Origin: Streptomyces olivochromogenes
GTDB taxonomy: Bacteria > Actinomycetota > Actinomycetes > Streptomycetales > Streptomycetaceae
NCBI RefSeq assembly: GCF_021538895.1
Contig: NZ_JADDRL010000011.1
Location: 1 to 64,000, forward strand
DNA: 64,000 nucleotides
Direction of reading: 5' to 3'
Shown: positions 9,501-16,344 of the stretch, piece after piece
Layout: every line of letters begins with the position of its first letter
Numbering within the stretch: the first letter of the stretch is position 1
Program-made: the position numbers and the translations under genes
The notes under the pieces: model-generated
Told to the model about the DNA's origin: nothing
Seen by the model: the letters and a program-made list of their open reading frames with translations, nothing else
Database searches by the model: none

Positions 9501-10931
9501 CAGCCGGGTCCCGAGGGCGCGACTCATGGGCGAGCCGGGGCGCAGGGCTCGGGCGGGGGCCGGGGCTGAGGCCGAGGTCGGGGCTGAGGCCGGGGCTGGG
9601 GCCAGTGTGTCGGCGGCCGAGGCGGGATCGGGCCCGGCCGCAAGGTCCTGCGCGGAGTTGGTGGGCGCGGGCCTGGTGGCCATGTCCTGTGCGGAGCGGG
9701 CGGGTTCGGGCCCCGGCGTCAGGTCCTGCGTGGCCCCGGTCGCTGCGGGCCTAAAGCCCTGTGCGGCCCCCGTCGCGTCGGGCCTCGGGACCAAGCCTTG
9801 CGCGGCCCCCGTCGCTTCGGGTCTCGGGACCAAGCCTTGTGCGGCCCTTGCCACTTCGGACCTCGCGACCAAGCCCTGTGCTGAGCGGCCGGGTTCGGAC
9901 TCCGGCGACACATCCTGCGCGGCCCCCGCCACCTCCGGACTCGGGACCAAACCCTGCTCAGCCCCCGCCGCTACCGGCCCCACGGCCAAGCCCCGCGCGG
10001 AGCCGCTGCGTTCGACCTCCGGCGACACACCCTGTGCGCCGCCCATCGGTTCAACCCCAGCGAACGCTTCCTCCACGGCGGCTCTCAGCCCGCGCAGCAC
10101 CCCGCGCACGTCCCGCCAGCGCTCCGCGAAGCGGGCAGCGAGGAAGCCGTCCTGGCCGACCGGCAGGAACTGGGTGTGCGGATCCTGCGCGCCGAGCAGG
10201 GACGCGACCGCGTCCGGGTCGTCGGCCTGGGGACTCGGGACGTGGGGGCCGCGTCGGTGCAGTACCCGGTGGCCCGCCACCACGACGGTCTCCGAGCCGT
10301 CCAGGGAACGCAGCGCGGCCGCCGTCGCCTCCGGCAGACCCGACTCGGCCAGCAGGGCCAGTTGACTGTCGAGGACGACACCGGCCGCCCCGCCGGCCAC
10401 GGCGGCCGCCGCCGTCCGGGGACCGATGCCACCGCAGGCCCAGACCGGAACGTCCGGCCCCGCCTCGGCGAGCAGGTGCTGGAGCAGCACGAAGGTGCTC
10501 AGCTCACCGACGCGGCCGCCGCTCTCACTGCCCCGGGCGATGAGTCCGTGCGCCCCCGCGCGGACGGCTTCCCGCGCCTGGACCAAGTCCGTGACCTCGG
10601 CCAACACACGGTGGCGTGCGGCGACTTCGCCGATCGGCCAGGGCGCGTCCGGGGCCAGGATCACCGTGTCGGGACCGCCCTCACCCCGCTCTCCCGCCGC
10701 TTCGAGTTCCTCGGGGCGCATACGGCAGCGGCCAGTGACCCGCACTCCGTAGGGGTCCGATGCCGCTCGTCTCATGCGCCCGAGCGCCTCACGGGTTCTT
10801 CGGTCTCCCACACCCAGATCGAGGACCCCGAGTCCGCCGGCGCGGCAGGCAGCCGTGGCGAGCCGGGCGTCCGGTTCTCCGAAAGGGGTGACACAAATGA
10901 TCAATTCCAGGGCGCGCACATCAGGCGTCAT
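3510..10931 (-). CDS. PUFA-type polyketide synthase: NMO-NMO-KS-AT-ACP-KR
   Basis: About 2473 residues. ATG 10931 is preferred over the upstream ATG 10985 because GGAG lies five bases before it. Residues 1-285 form a FMN/TIM-barrel domain like nitronate monooxygenase or PfaD (VWACGGIG glycine motif). A repetitive linker (about 285-465) leads to a second such barrel (LPVAQGPMTR, GSECGGHVGPR; about 465-800). KS starts near 841 with Cys1027 in DAACASS and the EAHGTGT and IGHTK motifs. AT has Ser1480 in GHSYGE. One ACP carries Ser1896 in the PUFA-like context SIDSIKRAEI. A C-terminal KR has GGARGIT near 2207 and the YAAAND Tyr near 2389. The barrels are presumably the enoyl-reducing function, as PfaD is. 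There is one ACP where true PUFA synthases have several. Product unknown. Confidence 0.9.
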   Translation of the reverse strand: MTPDVRALELIICVTPFGEPDARLATAACRAGGLGVLDLGVGDRRTREALGRMRRAASDPYGVRVTGRCRMRPEELEAAGERGEGGPDTVILAPDAPWPIGEVAARHRVLAEVTDLVQAREAVRAGAHGLIARGSESGGRVGELSTFVLLQHLLAEAGPDVPVWACGGIGPRTAAAAVAGGAAGVVLDSQLALLAESGLPEATAAALRSLDGSETVVVAGHRVLHRRGPHVPSPQADDPDAVASLLGAQDPHTQFLPVGQDGFLAARFAERWRDVRGVLRGLRAAVEEAFAGVEPMGGAQGVSPEVERSGSARGLAVGPVAAGAEQGLVPSPEVAGAAQDVSPESEPGRSAQGLVARSEVARAAQGLVPRPEATGAAQGLVPRPDATGAAQGFRPAATGATQDLTPGPEPARSAQDMATRPAPTNSAQDLAAGPDPASAADTLAPAPASAPTSASAPAPARALRPGSPMSRALGTRLPVAQGPMTRVSDQAGFAAAVAEEGALPFLALALADGVQARAMLTRARAELDGRPWGVGVLGFAPEELRNAQLEAVRELRPSHAIVAGGRPAQAEALERAGIRTFLHVPSPGLLRQFLEAGTRRFVFEGSECGGHVGPRASFPLWEAQLAVLEDFLADADDATARAVEVFFAGGIHDERSAAMVAALAAPLTARGAAVGAIMGTAYLFTEEAVGRGAIQPLFQRQVLAATETALLETAPGHATRCVPSPFTLDYHRREAELRARGVPDRRIWEELERLNVGRLRIAGKGVERAADGELAPVTEQRQLDQGMFMAGEVAVLRSATTTIGALHRSVTDGAADFLTARAHALGLETVADSAAVQEPPAPLDIAIVGMACMFPQAPDLATFWANVVAGHDAVTEVPHDRWDPAVHHADGATTSKWGGFLPRIPFDPLRYGIPPASLGSVEPVQLLSLEAARRALEDAGYGDQGREFDRSRTSVVFGAEAGSDLSNAATLRAVLPSYYGKVPDALDEQLPRLSEDSFPGMLANVISGRIANRLDLGGANYTVDAACASSLAAVDVACKELVAGTSDVVLCGGADLHNGINDYVLFSSVHALSPTGRSRAFDSSADGIALGEGVACVVLKRLADAERDGDRVYGVIKGLGSSSDGRSLGLTAPRPEGQRAALERAYGNAGVSPAEVGLVEAHGTGTVVGDRTELTILGEVFTRAGARPGGCVLGSVKSQIGHTKCAAGLAGLIKTTLALYTGVKPPTLHMERPNAAWKEEDSPFAFHTRAQPWAVPPGERLAGVSAFGFGGTNFHVVLAAHGDGTPPEQGLNAWPAELFMFRGRDTAAAHRAIEELLRAAESEGRPWRLRDLALGAARRSDASPDPVRVAVVATDVEGLTAQLRRALAGEHDPAAGIHTAPDDDGGKVAFLFPGQGSQRPGMLADVFVAFPEVRHWLELGRAHAERLYPPAAFDDAGRERQRIALTDTRAAQPALGITGLAAHALLTAAGIRPDMAAGHSYGELVALCAAGAIEPETLLELSGERAAAILAAAGDEPGTMAAVSAGAEDVADALRTTSAPASVVVANRNSPEQTVISGPTDDVTTTVRLLREAGFGVRRVPVACAFHSPVVAGAGERFAEVLRDRTVRPPEFPVFANRTAAPYGSDADAVRAELAAQIGAPVAFVAQIEAMYEAGARTFVEAGPGTVLTRLVGRILGDRPHRAVACEPRPDGGLHGWLDALAQLAVAGSPVRAAWLLRGRDAVDAVRTPAPKRPGWTVDGHLVRTAAGELLPGALAPARRVVETTVTTNHPYGVPAGQDALISEFLRTGREMVAAQRDVLLTYLGAVPGAAPLPAPPVPGVLPEPRILSAALVAAPNADPEAIPQAVPEVIPSAADGGAGTDVARVVLEIISQRTGYPVDMIEPDLDLEADLSIDSIKRAEIAGELAKRLGIGAGADVTALDDAEVEELAKARTAAAVTAWLAARIGPAAGEPTPARPDVAASVGENGNVNEDANEAELRGVAPKRFELRPVLLDRADEDPADPAPVLSGRRFVVLGDGAGAAPRIVERLAPYGADVVTLDAGHLLSEADGVVDGVLYLGALPGAESPVLPDAFPVFRAALARAPRWLLAARPADGDADAPRSAGLDGLFRTVAREYPRTVARTVVLDDTGPAAVADALLAELLAPEPAPVVRRTAAGRHGFELVEAPLGPLGSTGAGPAADGAAEAAALGLDRDSVVLLVGGARGITAKVAASLATACRCRVELLGRTPAPTGPEAPDTAAARTPAQLRAAVAARGSLTPAEVNRTAELILAQREIGETLAQLTALGSQVRYRSVDFREQDAALQAVKEIHAEHGRLDGVVFAAGVIEDRLIAEKSDASFQRVYGTKTGGAATLLAALEELPTGPAFTVLFGSLSAVLGNRGQADYAAANDALQSLGAAWAARTGNRALTVHWGPWAPTGGHTGMVSPELGREYARRGIRLIDPEEGTAALLRELAWGDAAVRAVVHTSSSW
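9590..10045 (-). repeat. Degenerate 14-16 residue repeats in the PKS inter-barrel linker
   Basis: Between the two barrel domains the protein repeats a unit resembling SAQGLVPRPEATGA roughly ten times, with variants such as AAQDVSPESEPG and SAQDMATRPAPT. The DNA repeats visibly follow the codons. It looks like a disordered, expandable tether. It ends in an Ala-Pro-Ser-rich run just before the second barrel. Confidence 0.75.
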
Positions 10932-11004
10932 GATGCTCCGAAAGAATCGGCAAGACAGCACGGTGGGGGGTTGTGCGACATGCAAACTCTGGTGCGGCCC
11001 CCGG

Positions 11005-11033
11005 AAACTAGCGACTGCCTACTGACGGGTCAA
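11005..11033 (-). promoter_or_regulatory. Promoter of the PKS operon
   Basis: On the minus strand TTGACC (11033-11028) and TAGTTT (11010-11005) are separated by exactly 17 bases. This is a good housekeeping-type -35/-10 pair. Transcription would start near 10998, leaving an untranslated leader of roughly 67 bases before the ATG at 10931. Confidence 0.65.
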
Positions 11034-11364
11034 TAACCGCGCCGACTCTCCGCGACCTGTGGAATCGATCCGGCCAGCGGCCGGGACTCGCCGCAAGAGC
11101 CGAAAATCCGAGCAATTCCCTTCAGTCTCCCCGCGGCATCAGGCACCGCCCGCGGACGCCACAACGCCACAAGCCCGTCAAAGCGTCCGGCGCATTCACC
11201 CCGCACTCACCCGGCTGCAACGCGAAGGGTCGCGCCAAGGGGAACTGTAAAATCCGCATGACTTCGGCCAACTGGCTCGAACGGGGCGCACCGGAAACCA
11301 ATTCCCTCCGGCGAAACGCGAACCGGGAAAAATTCTAGTAAACCATTGAAGAAACGGCCGGGGA
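11034..11364. other. Intergenic region upstream of PKS promoter, no gene seen
   Basis: About 330 bases between the end of the ricin-like membrane protein gene and the PKS promoter. No convincing reading frame is present. It may hold regulatory sites for the PKS and the terminator of the upstream gene, but no clear hairpin was found. Confidence 0.5.
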
Positions 11365-13278
11365 TCATCCCTCGCCGTAGAACGGGACGGTCGCCGCCAC
11401 CCGGGACGGCAAGCCGCCGACCGCCCGCGCCGGCAGGGACGTCACCTCGTCGACCGAGGCCGGCAGGGCGCGTACGACGTCGGTGGCAGCGGGCCGCCAC
11501 GCCGCGCCGTTGTCGAAACCGACCTGTGCGACCCGTGTGTCGTAGCGCCGAGGTTCGGATTGCCCGGACTCCTCGCGGGGCGTCTCCCGCCCCGAAGGCT
11601 TCCGGGTGGGTCGCTCGATCGGGGCCGGGGACGCACCTCGCCCCTCCCCCTCCCCCGGTACCGCTCCGCGTTCCGCCGGGCCGGACCCGGCGTCGAGCGC
11701 CCAGCGCTGCCGCTCGGAGCCGTTCCGGTCCGCCACGACGACCTGGCCGCGCGCCGCGCCGGAGCCCGGGGCCACGGCGAGCCCGTCCCGCCACCGGAGC
11801 AGGAGTTCACCGCGGGCCGTGAGGTCGTAGGCCACCTCGCCCGGGTGGACGAGGCAGCCGGACAGCACGACCGTGCGGGACTCGGGGTCGGCGGCGAGGC
11901 AGAGCGTGGGGTCGGCGGCACTCCGCAGCCGCCCGTCACTCTCGTACTTCCACTGCTGCGATCCGGCGGACGAAGACCTGGACGAAGACCCGGACGAAGA
12001 GTCGGACGAAGAGCCGGAGGAAACCCTGCCGGAAGACTCCGCGGAGGAACAAGCCACCGCGACGGCCCGCACCCCCTCCTCGGCCCGGCCGCCTTCGACA
12101 TCGAGGCAGAGTCCGGTGGTGAGGCTGCGGAGCCTGCCGTGCGCGACCTCGACGGGTTCGCCCTCGGCGTCGACGGTCGACGGGAAGCCGGCGGAGGAGG
12201 ACGCATCGGCGGTGCCCGGCCGGGCCGAGGCCCCGGCGGGGGCTCCCCAGGCGACGTGCGGCCCGCCGTCGCCGTGGTCGTCGGACCAGCTCCGGGCCGC
12301 GAGCACGGTGGCGAGCAGCACGAGGGAGGTGAGGCCGACGGCGAAGGCCACCATCGTGCGGCGTCGGCCCTCGGGTGCGGTGCGGTGGCGGCCGCCGCTC
12401 GGCGGGGCCGCCGGCTCGTGGACGGGCGGCCACTGCACCGCGGCGCCTCGCCCCGGGCGGGAGTCGAGGTAGCGGCGGGCACCCCAGCCGAGCACGGTCT
12501 CCGCGAGCAGGGCGTCCAGGCCCCCATCGACGTGGCCGAGTTGTTCGGCGGCATGACGGCAGTACCGGCACCGCGTCAGATGCCGGCGGACATCCGGCAG
12601 CAGAGTGCCGCCGCGGCGAATGGGGACATCGAGGAGACGATTGTAGAAACGGCATTCCCTGGACGGCGCGAGTTCCCGGTGGGCGCGTACGAGACCCGCC
12701 CTGAATTGTTCGCGCGCCTGCTCCAGTTCGGCCGCCGCGGTGGTGGCGTCCACACCCGACAGACCAGCGGGTATGGATATCGGCTCCGCCTCCACCTCGG
12801 TATGCCACAGCAGGCATTGGGAGGTTCCCGGAAGGGCCGAGAAAGCGCGCTCGGTGAGGTGTCGCCTTTCGGGCACACCGGGGGGCACCGCGCGTAGACC
12901 GCGGCCACCGGTGGGTTTGCCCAGTTCCGGGAGCACGATGCGCACGACGTCGTCGGCGGCCCATTCACGGACCGTCTCCCGTACGGCCACGAGGAGTTGC
13001 GGGCGCAGGGCGCCGACGACGGCGCCGGCCGCCGCTCGGCCGAGCACCCGGTGGAAGGCCGCGGCGGCCACGTAGTGGACCGCGTCCGTGGCGGAGGCGA
13101 GGCAGACGACCGCGTAGTCGCACGTCGCGCGCCAGTGCCGGGCGAGCAGCAGGGCGACGGCGCAGTGGCGGCCCTCGCCCGGACCGGCGAGGCGGGCGAC
13201 CAGTTCACGGTCGGAGTCTCCCGGGGTCGCGCCGGGGTGGGGTGGGTAGGGCGGATGTGGGGGTGTGGGGGGCTGCAC
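11365..13278 (-). CDS. Sigma-like/zinc-finger membrane protein with ricin-type C-terminal region
   Basis: About 637 residues from GTG 13278, chosen because GGAAGGA lies nine bases before it; ATG 13311 would add 11 residues and lacks a clear site. The N-terminal third has an ECF-sigma region-2-like helical stretch (LARHWRATCDYA, AAFHRVLGR). Next comes a His/Cys cluster resembling an anti-sigma zinc finger (HLTRCRYCRHA, about 232-245), then one membrane span at about 310-332. A low-complexity Ser/Gly linker leads to a ricin-B-like region (LCLDVEGG, QQWKYESDGRL, RQRWALD). The protein probably senses or binds carbohydrate outside the membrane. It reads toward the PKS genes but is separated by a promoter. 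Whether the sigma-like part binds DNA or RNA polymerase is not shown. Confidence 0.75.
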   Translation of the reverse strand: MQPPTPPHPPYPPHPGATPGDSDRELVARLAGPGEGRHCAVALLLARHWRATCDYAVVCLASATDAVHYVAAAAFHRVLGRAAAGAVVGALRPQLLVAVRETVREWAADDVVRIVLPELGKPTGGRGLRAVPPGVPERRHLTERAFSALPGTSQCLLWHTEVEAEPISIPAGLSGVDATTAAAELEQAREQFRAGLVRAHRELAPSRECRFYNRLLDVPIRRGGTLLPDVRRHLTRCRYCRHAAEQLGHVDGGLDALLAETVLGWGARRYLDSRPGRGAAVQWPPVHEPAAPPSGGRHRTAPEGRRRTMVAFAVGLTSLVLLATVLAARSWSDDHGDGGPHVAWGAPAGASARPGTADASSSAGFPSTVDAEGEPVEVAHGRLRSLTTGLCLDVEGGRAEEGVRAVAVACSSAESSGRVSSGSSSDSSSGSSSRSSSAGSQQWKYESDGRLRSAADPTLCLAADPESRTVVLSGCLVHPGEVAYDLTARGELLLRWRDGLAVAPGSGAARGQVVVADRNGSERQRWALDAGSGPAERGAVPGEGEGRGASPAPIERPTRKPSGRETPREESGQSEPRRYDTRVAQVGFDNGAAWRPAATDVVRALPASVDEVTSLPARAVGGLPSRVAATVPFYGEG

Positions 13279-13693
13279 TGAACCATTTCCTTCCAAGCCA
13301 CAGGACGGCATACGGAATGGCGTCCCGTCGGAATGCAGTGCCTGATTGGTGCGTACCTGTCGGAGTCGGGCTTCCCGTACGGTCCCGGCCCGGCCCCGTC
13401 AAGAGGAGGCTCACTTTCGCACATGCGACTCAAGGGAAACAAGAAGTTCGAACGCCCCAGGCCCAACGCGCGGGAAATTCCAATAAGTTACCGACGGTAT
13501 CCGCACCCGCATTCGAAATCACCCTCGCGGAAGGGCCAACTTGTGCACGAGGAAAGCCCGATGGCACACGGAATCTCCAACTTCCCACCCCCGCAAGGCG
13601 GGAGGCGGTTCACGGCACGCTTCGAGCACGCCAACGGGGCCCGACCGCACCCGGCCGGGCCCCGCGCGTGGTCCGCCGCTCGGCGGACCGGTG
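13279..13693. other. Intergenic region, no gene seen
   Basis: About 415 bases upstream of the ricin-like gene and downstream of the DUF4442 gene. The forward frames here do not look like protein. Apart from the hairpin at 13636-13663 nothing was recognised. Confidence 0.5.
13636..13663 (-). terminator. Hairpin terminator of the DUF4442 gene
   Basis: GGGGCCCG and CGGGCCCC form a perfect 8-bp stem with a 12-base loop, about 30 bases past the stop codon at 13694. There is no T-run, which is usual for Streptomyces terminators. Confidence 0.5.
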
Positions 13694-14146
13694 TCAGCTG
13701 TTGGGACGGAGGGTCCAGATCACCGTCATCTCCGTCGTCACCGCGCCGTCCTCGCGCTGGATGGCGACGCTGACCGGAAACTCGGGGCGCTTGCCCGCGT
13801 CGAGTTCGGCGACGACCTCGGGGATGGGGCGGCCGAGGGTCGCGGTGGCCTTGACCGGGCCGAGGGCGATCTTCTTGAACGCGATCTCCGCGGTGACCGG
13901 GAGCGGCACGGCGCGCGAGAGCTGGTCGCCGAACGCGGCGAGGACGATCGCGCCACTGGCGGACTCGCCGAGGGTGAACATCGCCCCGGCGTGCGGGCCG
14001 CCGACGTGGTTGCGGTACTCGCTCTGGTCCGGCAGCGACAGCACGGCCCGCTCCGGAGTGGTCTCCAGGTACTCCAGGTTCAGGGTTCGAACCATCGGCA
14101 CCGTAGCGGCGAGCAACTCGCCGATCGACATCTGATCTGCGCTCAT
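13694..14146 (-). CDS. DUF4442/PaaI-like hotdog-fold protein
   Basis: 150 residues, the usual size for a single hotdog-fold domain. The stretch RNHVGGPHAGAMFTLGESAS matches the helix and glycine region of the YiiD C-terminal/DUF4442 thioesterase-like family. The family is presumed to act on acyl-CoA or acyl-ACP thioesters, but the substrate of this group is not established. ATG 14146 is the natural start; a second Met at residue 6 is possible. It is divergent from the membrane protein gene at 14217. Confidence 0.8.
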   Translation of the reverse strand: MSADQMSIGELLAATVPMVRTLNLEYLETTPERAVLSLPDQSEYRNHVGGPHAGAMFTLGESASGAIVLAAFGDQLSRAVPLPVTAEIAFKKIALGPVKATATLGRPIPEVVAELDAGKRPEFPVSVAIQREDGAVTTEMTVIWTLRPNS

Positions 14147-14216
14147 GCCGACATGTTACTCACGAGTAGGAGGGCTGGCCAGAGCGGGTGTGATGATCGC
14201 TGTATCGTTTCGGCCC

Positions 14217-15194
14217 ATGTGGCCAGGGGAACAGCCGCCGACGGGCGGGACGCATCCGCAGCAGAATCCGTACCAGCAGCCCGGCTACCAGCAGCCCAAC
14301 CCGTACATGGGTGCGCCGCAGCCGGCCCCGTGGGGCGCGCCGCCGCAGCCACCGACGCCGGGGCCGGGCGACGGAGGACGGCGCACCAGACTCGTGGCGA
14401 TCGTCACCGCTGCCTGCGTGGTCGTCGCGGCGGGCGTCACCGGATTCCTCGTCCTGGGCGGCGGCAAGGACGACAAGGCCGGTCCCGCCACCCCCTCGAC
14501 ATCGGCGTCCGGCAGCCCGTCCGACTCCGCCGACTCCACCGATTCCTCGGATTCCGCCACCGACAACCCGCGCTCCGAGGACGACGCCCTGAAGCCGACG
14601 GTCAAGGGCTGGAAGGTCGTGGTCAACCCGGACATCGGCGTGGCCTTCGACGTGCCGCCCGACTGGTCCCCGCGCTCCAAGAGCTGGGTCACCTATGTCA
14701 CCGACGACGCCGGCTCCGACGACGACATCCTGATCGCCATGAAGGCCCCCGCGGTCTTCAAGGAGAAGTGGTGCAGCTCCGACGACAACAAGGACGGCAG
14801 CAGCGAGAACACGTCCCTGGCGAACGTGGGCACGCGCGGCATCGCCGCCGGCCGGAGCTCGCAGCAGGTCGCCCGTCAGGACTCGGCGGAGTGGGTCTAC
14901 GGCTGGTACACCCAGCCGGACCGCAAGAAGGTCACCACCGGTCCGGTGACCCCGTTCACCACGGCCTCCGGCATCGAGGGCAGCGTCGCAAGCTCGCAGT
15001 CCTCCGGGGTCGCGAGGAAGAAGAAGTGCGACTCGGACGGCAAGGCGACGACGTTCGCCTTCAAGAACGCGGCCGGAAGGCCGCTTTCGTGGTCCTTCGT
15101 CGGTGCCAAGGGAGTCAAGGGCGAGGTTCCGGACACGACGATCCGGGCGATCCTGCGTACGGTGCGGCTGTACGACACCGGGTCCGACTCCTGA
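14217..15194 (+). CDS. Pro/Gln-rich one-span membrane protein, copy 1
   Basis: 325 residues beginning MWPGEQPP. The cytoplasmic N-terminus is rich in Pro, Gln and Tyr with repeats like YQQPGYQQPN. One membrane span follows (LVAIVTAACVVVAAGVTGFL, about residues 62-81). After it come an acidic Ser/Asp linker and an extracytoplasmic domain of about 220 residues with paired cysteines (EKWCSSDDN, RKKKCDSDG). It is a close paralogue of the next gene, sharing the start, the span, the DNPR linker and the C-terminal ATG-less GAKGVKGEV motif. Function unknown. The family is common in Streptomyces. Confidence 0.8.
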   Translation: MWPGEQPPTGGTHPQQNPYQQPGYQQPNPYMGAPQPAPWGAPPQPPTPGPGDGGRRTRLVAIVTAACVVVAAGVTGFLVLGGGKDDKAGPATPSTSASGSPSDSADSTDSSDSATDNPRSEDDALKPTVKGWKVVVNPDIGVAFDVPPDWSPRSKSWVTYVTDDAGSDDDILIAMKAPAVFKEKWCSSDDNKDGSSENTSLANVGTRGIAAGRSSQQVARQDSAEWVYGWYTQPDRKKVTTGPVTPFTTASGIEGSVASSQSSGVARKKKCDSDGKATTFAFKNAAGRPLSWSFVGAKGVKGEVPDTTIRAILRTVRLYDTGSDS

Positions 15195-15260
15195 TTCGGT
15201 ACGTCCCTGACAAGGGGCAGTGACCGAATCGTGTCCCCGGCGCGGCTAGGGTAACTGCCC

Positions 15261-16277
15261 ATGTGGCCAGGACAGCAGCCGCCCGGGGGCGAGCAGAACC
15301 CGCAGAACAACCCGTATCAGCAGCCGGGTTACCAACAGCCGAATCCGTACCAGCAGCCCGGCTACCAGCAGTATCCGCAGCCCAACCCCTATGGGCAGCA
15401 GGGGCAGTGGGGCGCTCCGTCCCCCGCGGGCGGGCCCCAGCCGCCGCAGGCCCCGCAGGGCGGTGGGGACGGAAACCGGACGAAGGTGATCGCGATCGTC
15501 GCGGCCGTGGCGGTCGTCGTCGCGGCCGGCGTGACCGGATTCCTGGTCCTGGGCGGCAAGAAGGACGACGAGGGCGGCGGTTCGGGCAAGAAGCCCAGCC
15601 AGTCGCCGACCTCGTCCGCGCCCTCCCCCTCGTCGTCCGGCTCGACCGACAACCCGCGCGGCGACGAGACCGACAAGCCGACCGTCCCGGGCTGGAAGGT
15701 CGTCGCCAACCCCAAGTTCGGCACGGCGTTCGACGTCCCCGCGGACTGGGAGGTCGAGGGTCCGGGCATCTCCATCGCCATGGAGGACCGCAAGGCCGAC
15801 AACAAGCTGCTCACCTCCGTGTCCGGCCCGGCCGAGTACAAGTCGAAGTGGTGCACGTCCGACATCGACCGGGACGGCAAGAACGAGGACACCGCGCTGG
15901 CCGTGGTGGGCACCCGGGGCGAGAGCGGCGCGAAGAGCCCGTCCGACGCCGCGGTCACGCGCGTGCCGTGGTACATCTACGGCGGCTACACCCAGCCCGA
16001 CAAGAAGAGCGTCTCCTTCGACAAGAAGGCCACCCCGTACACGACCGCGTCGGGCGTCAAGGGCGCCTACGCCTGGGCACGTTCGACGAACACCCCGCAG
16101 AAGGGCAAGTGCGCGAGCGACGGCAAGGCCATCTCGTTCGCCTTCATGAACTCGGCCGGTGACATCGTGTCCTTCGACCTCTACGGCGCCAAGGGCGTGA
16201 AGGGCGAGGTCGACACGAAGACGATCATGAAGATCCTCAGCACGGTACGGCTCCACGGGGACCCGACCGAGAGCTGA
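15261..16277 (+). CDS. Pro/Gln-rich one-span membrane protein, copy 2
   Basis: 338 residues, a tandem paralogue of the preceding gene. The N-terminus repeats NPYQQPGYQQ-type units, followed by a membrane span (VIAIVAAVAVVVAAGVTGFL), a Gly/Ser/Lys linker and an extracytoplasmic domain with matching cysteines (KSKWCTSDI, KGKCASDGK). The ATG lies shortly after TAGGGT (15247-15252), which could be a -10 with a very short leader or could supply the AGGG pairing site. Function unknown; two adjacent copies suggest partners or a recent duplication. Confidence 0.8.
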   Translation: MWPGQQPPGGEQNPQNNPYQQPGYQQPNPYQQPGYQQYPQPNPYGQQGQWGAPSPAGGPQPPQAPQGGGDGNRTKVIAIVAAVAVVVAAGVTGFLVLGGKKDDEGGGSGKKPSQSPTSSAPSPSSSGSTDNPRGDETDKPTVPGWKVVANPKFGTAFDVPADWEVEGPGISIAMEDRKADNKLLTSVSGPAEYKSKWCTSDIDRDGKNEDTALAVVGTRGESGAKSPSDAAVTRVPWYIYGGYTQPDKKSVSFDKKATPYTTASGVKGAYAWARSTNTPQKGKCASDGKAISFAFMNSAGDIVSFDLYGAKGVKGEVDTKTIMKILSTVRLHGDPTES

Positions 16278-16310
16278 GAGGCACCGGGCACGCCCCTTGG
16301 GCAAATGGTT

Positions 16311-16338
16311 TGGCACGGGGGTCCCGGGCGGCGATAGT
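16311..16338 (+). promoter_or_regulatory. Probable leaderless promoter of the MFS gene
   Basis: TTGGCA (16311-16316) and GATAGT (16333-16338) are 16 bases apart. The GTG start at 16345 lies six bases past the -10, where transcription would begin, and no ribosome site precedes it. This supports a leaderless mRNA starting at the GTG. Confidence 0.5.
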
Positions 16339-16344
16339 CGGCCG

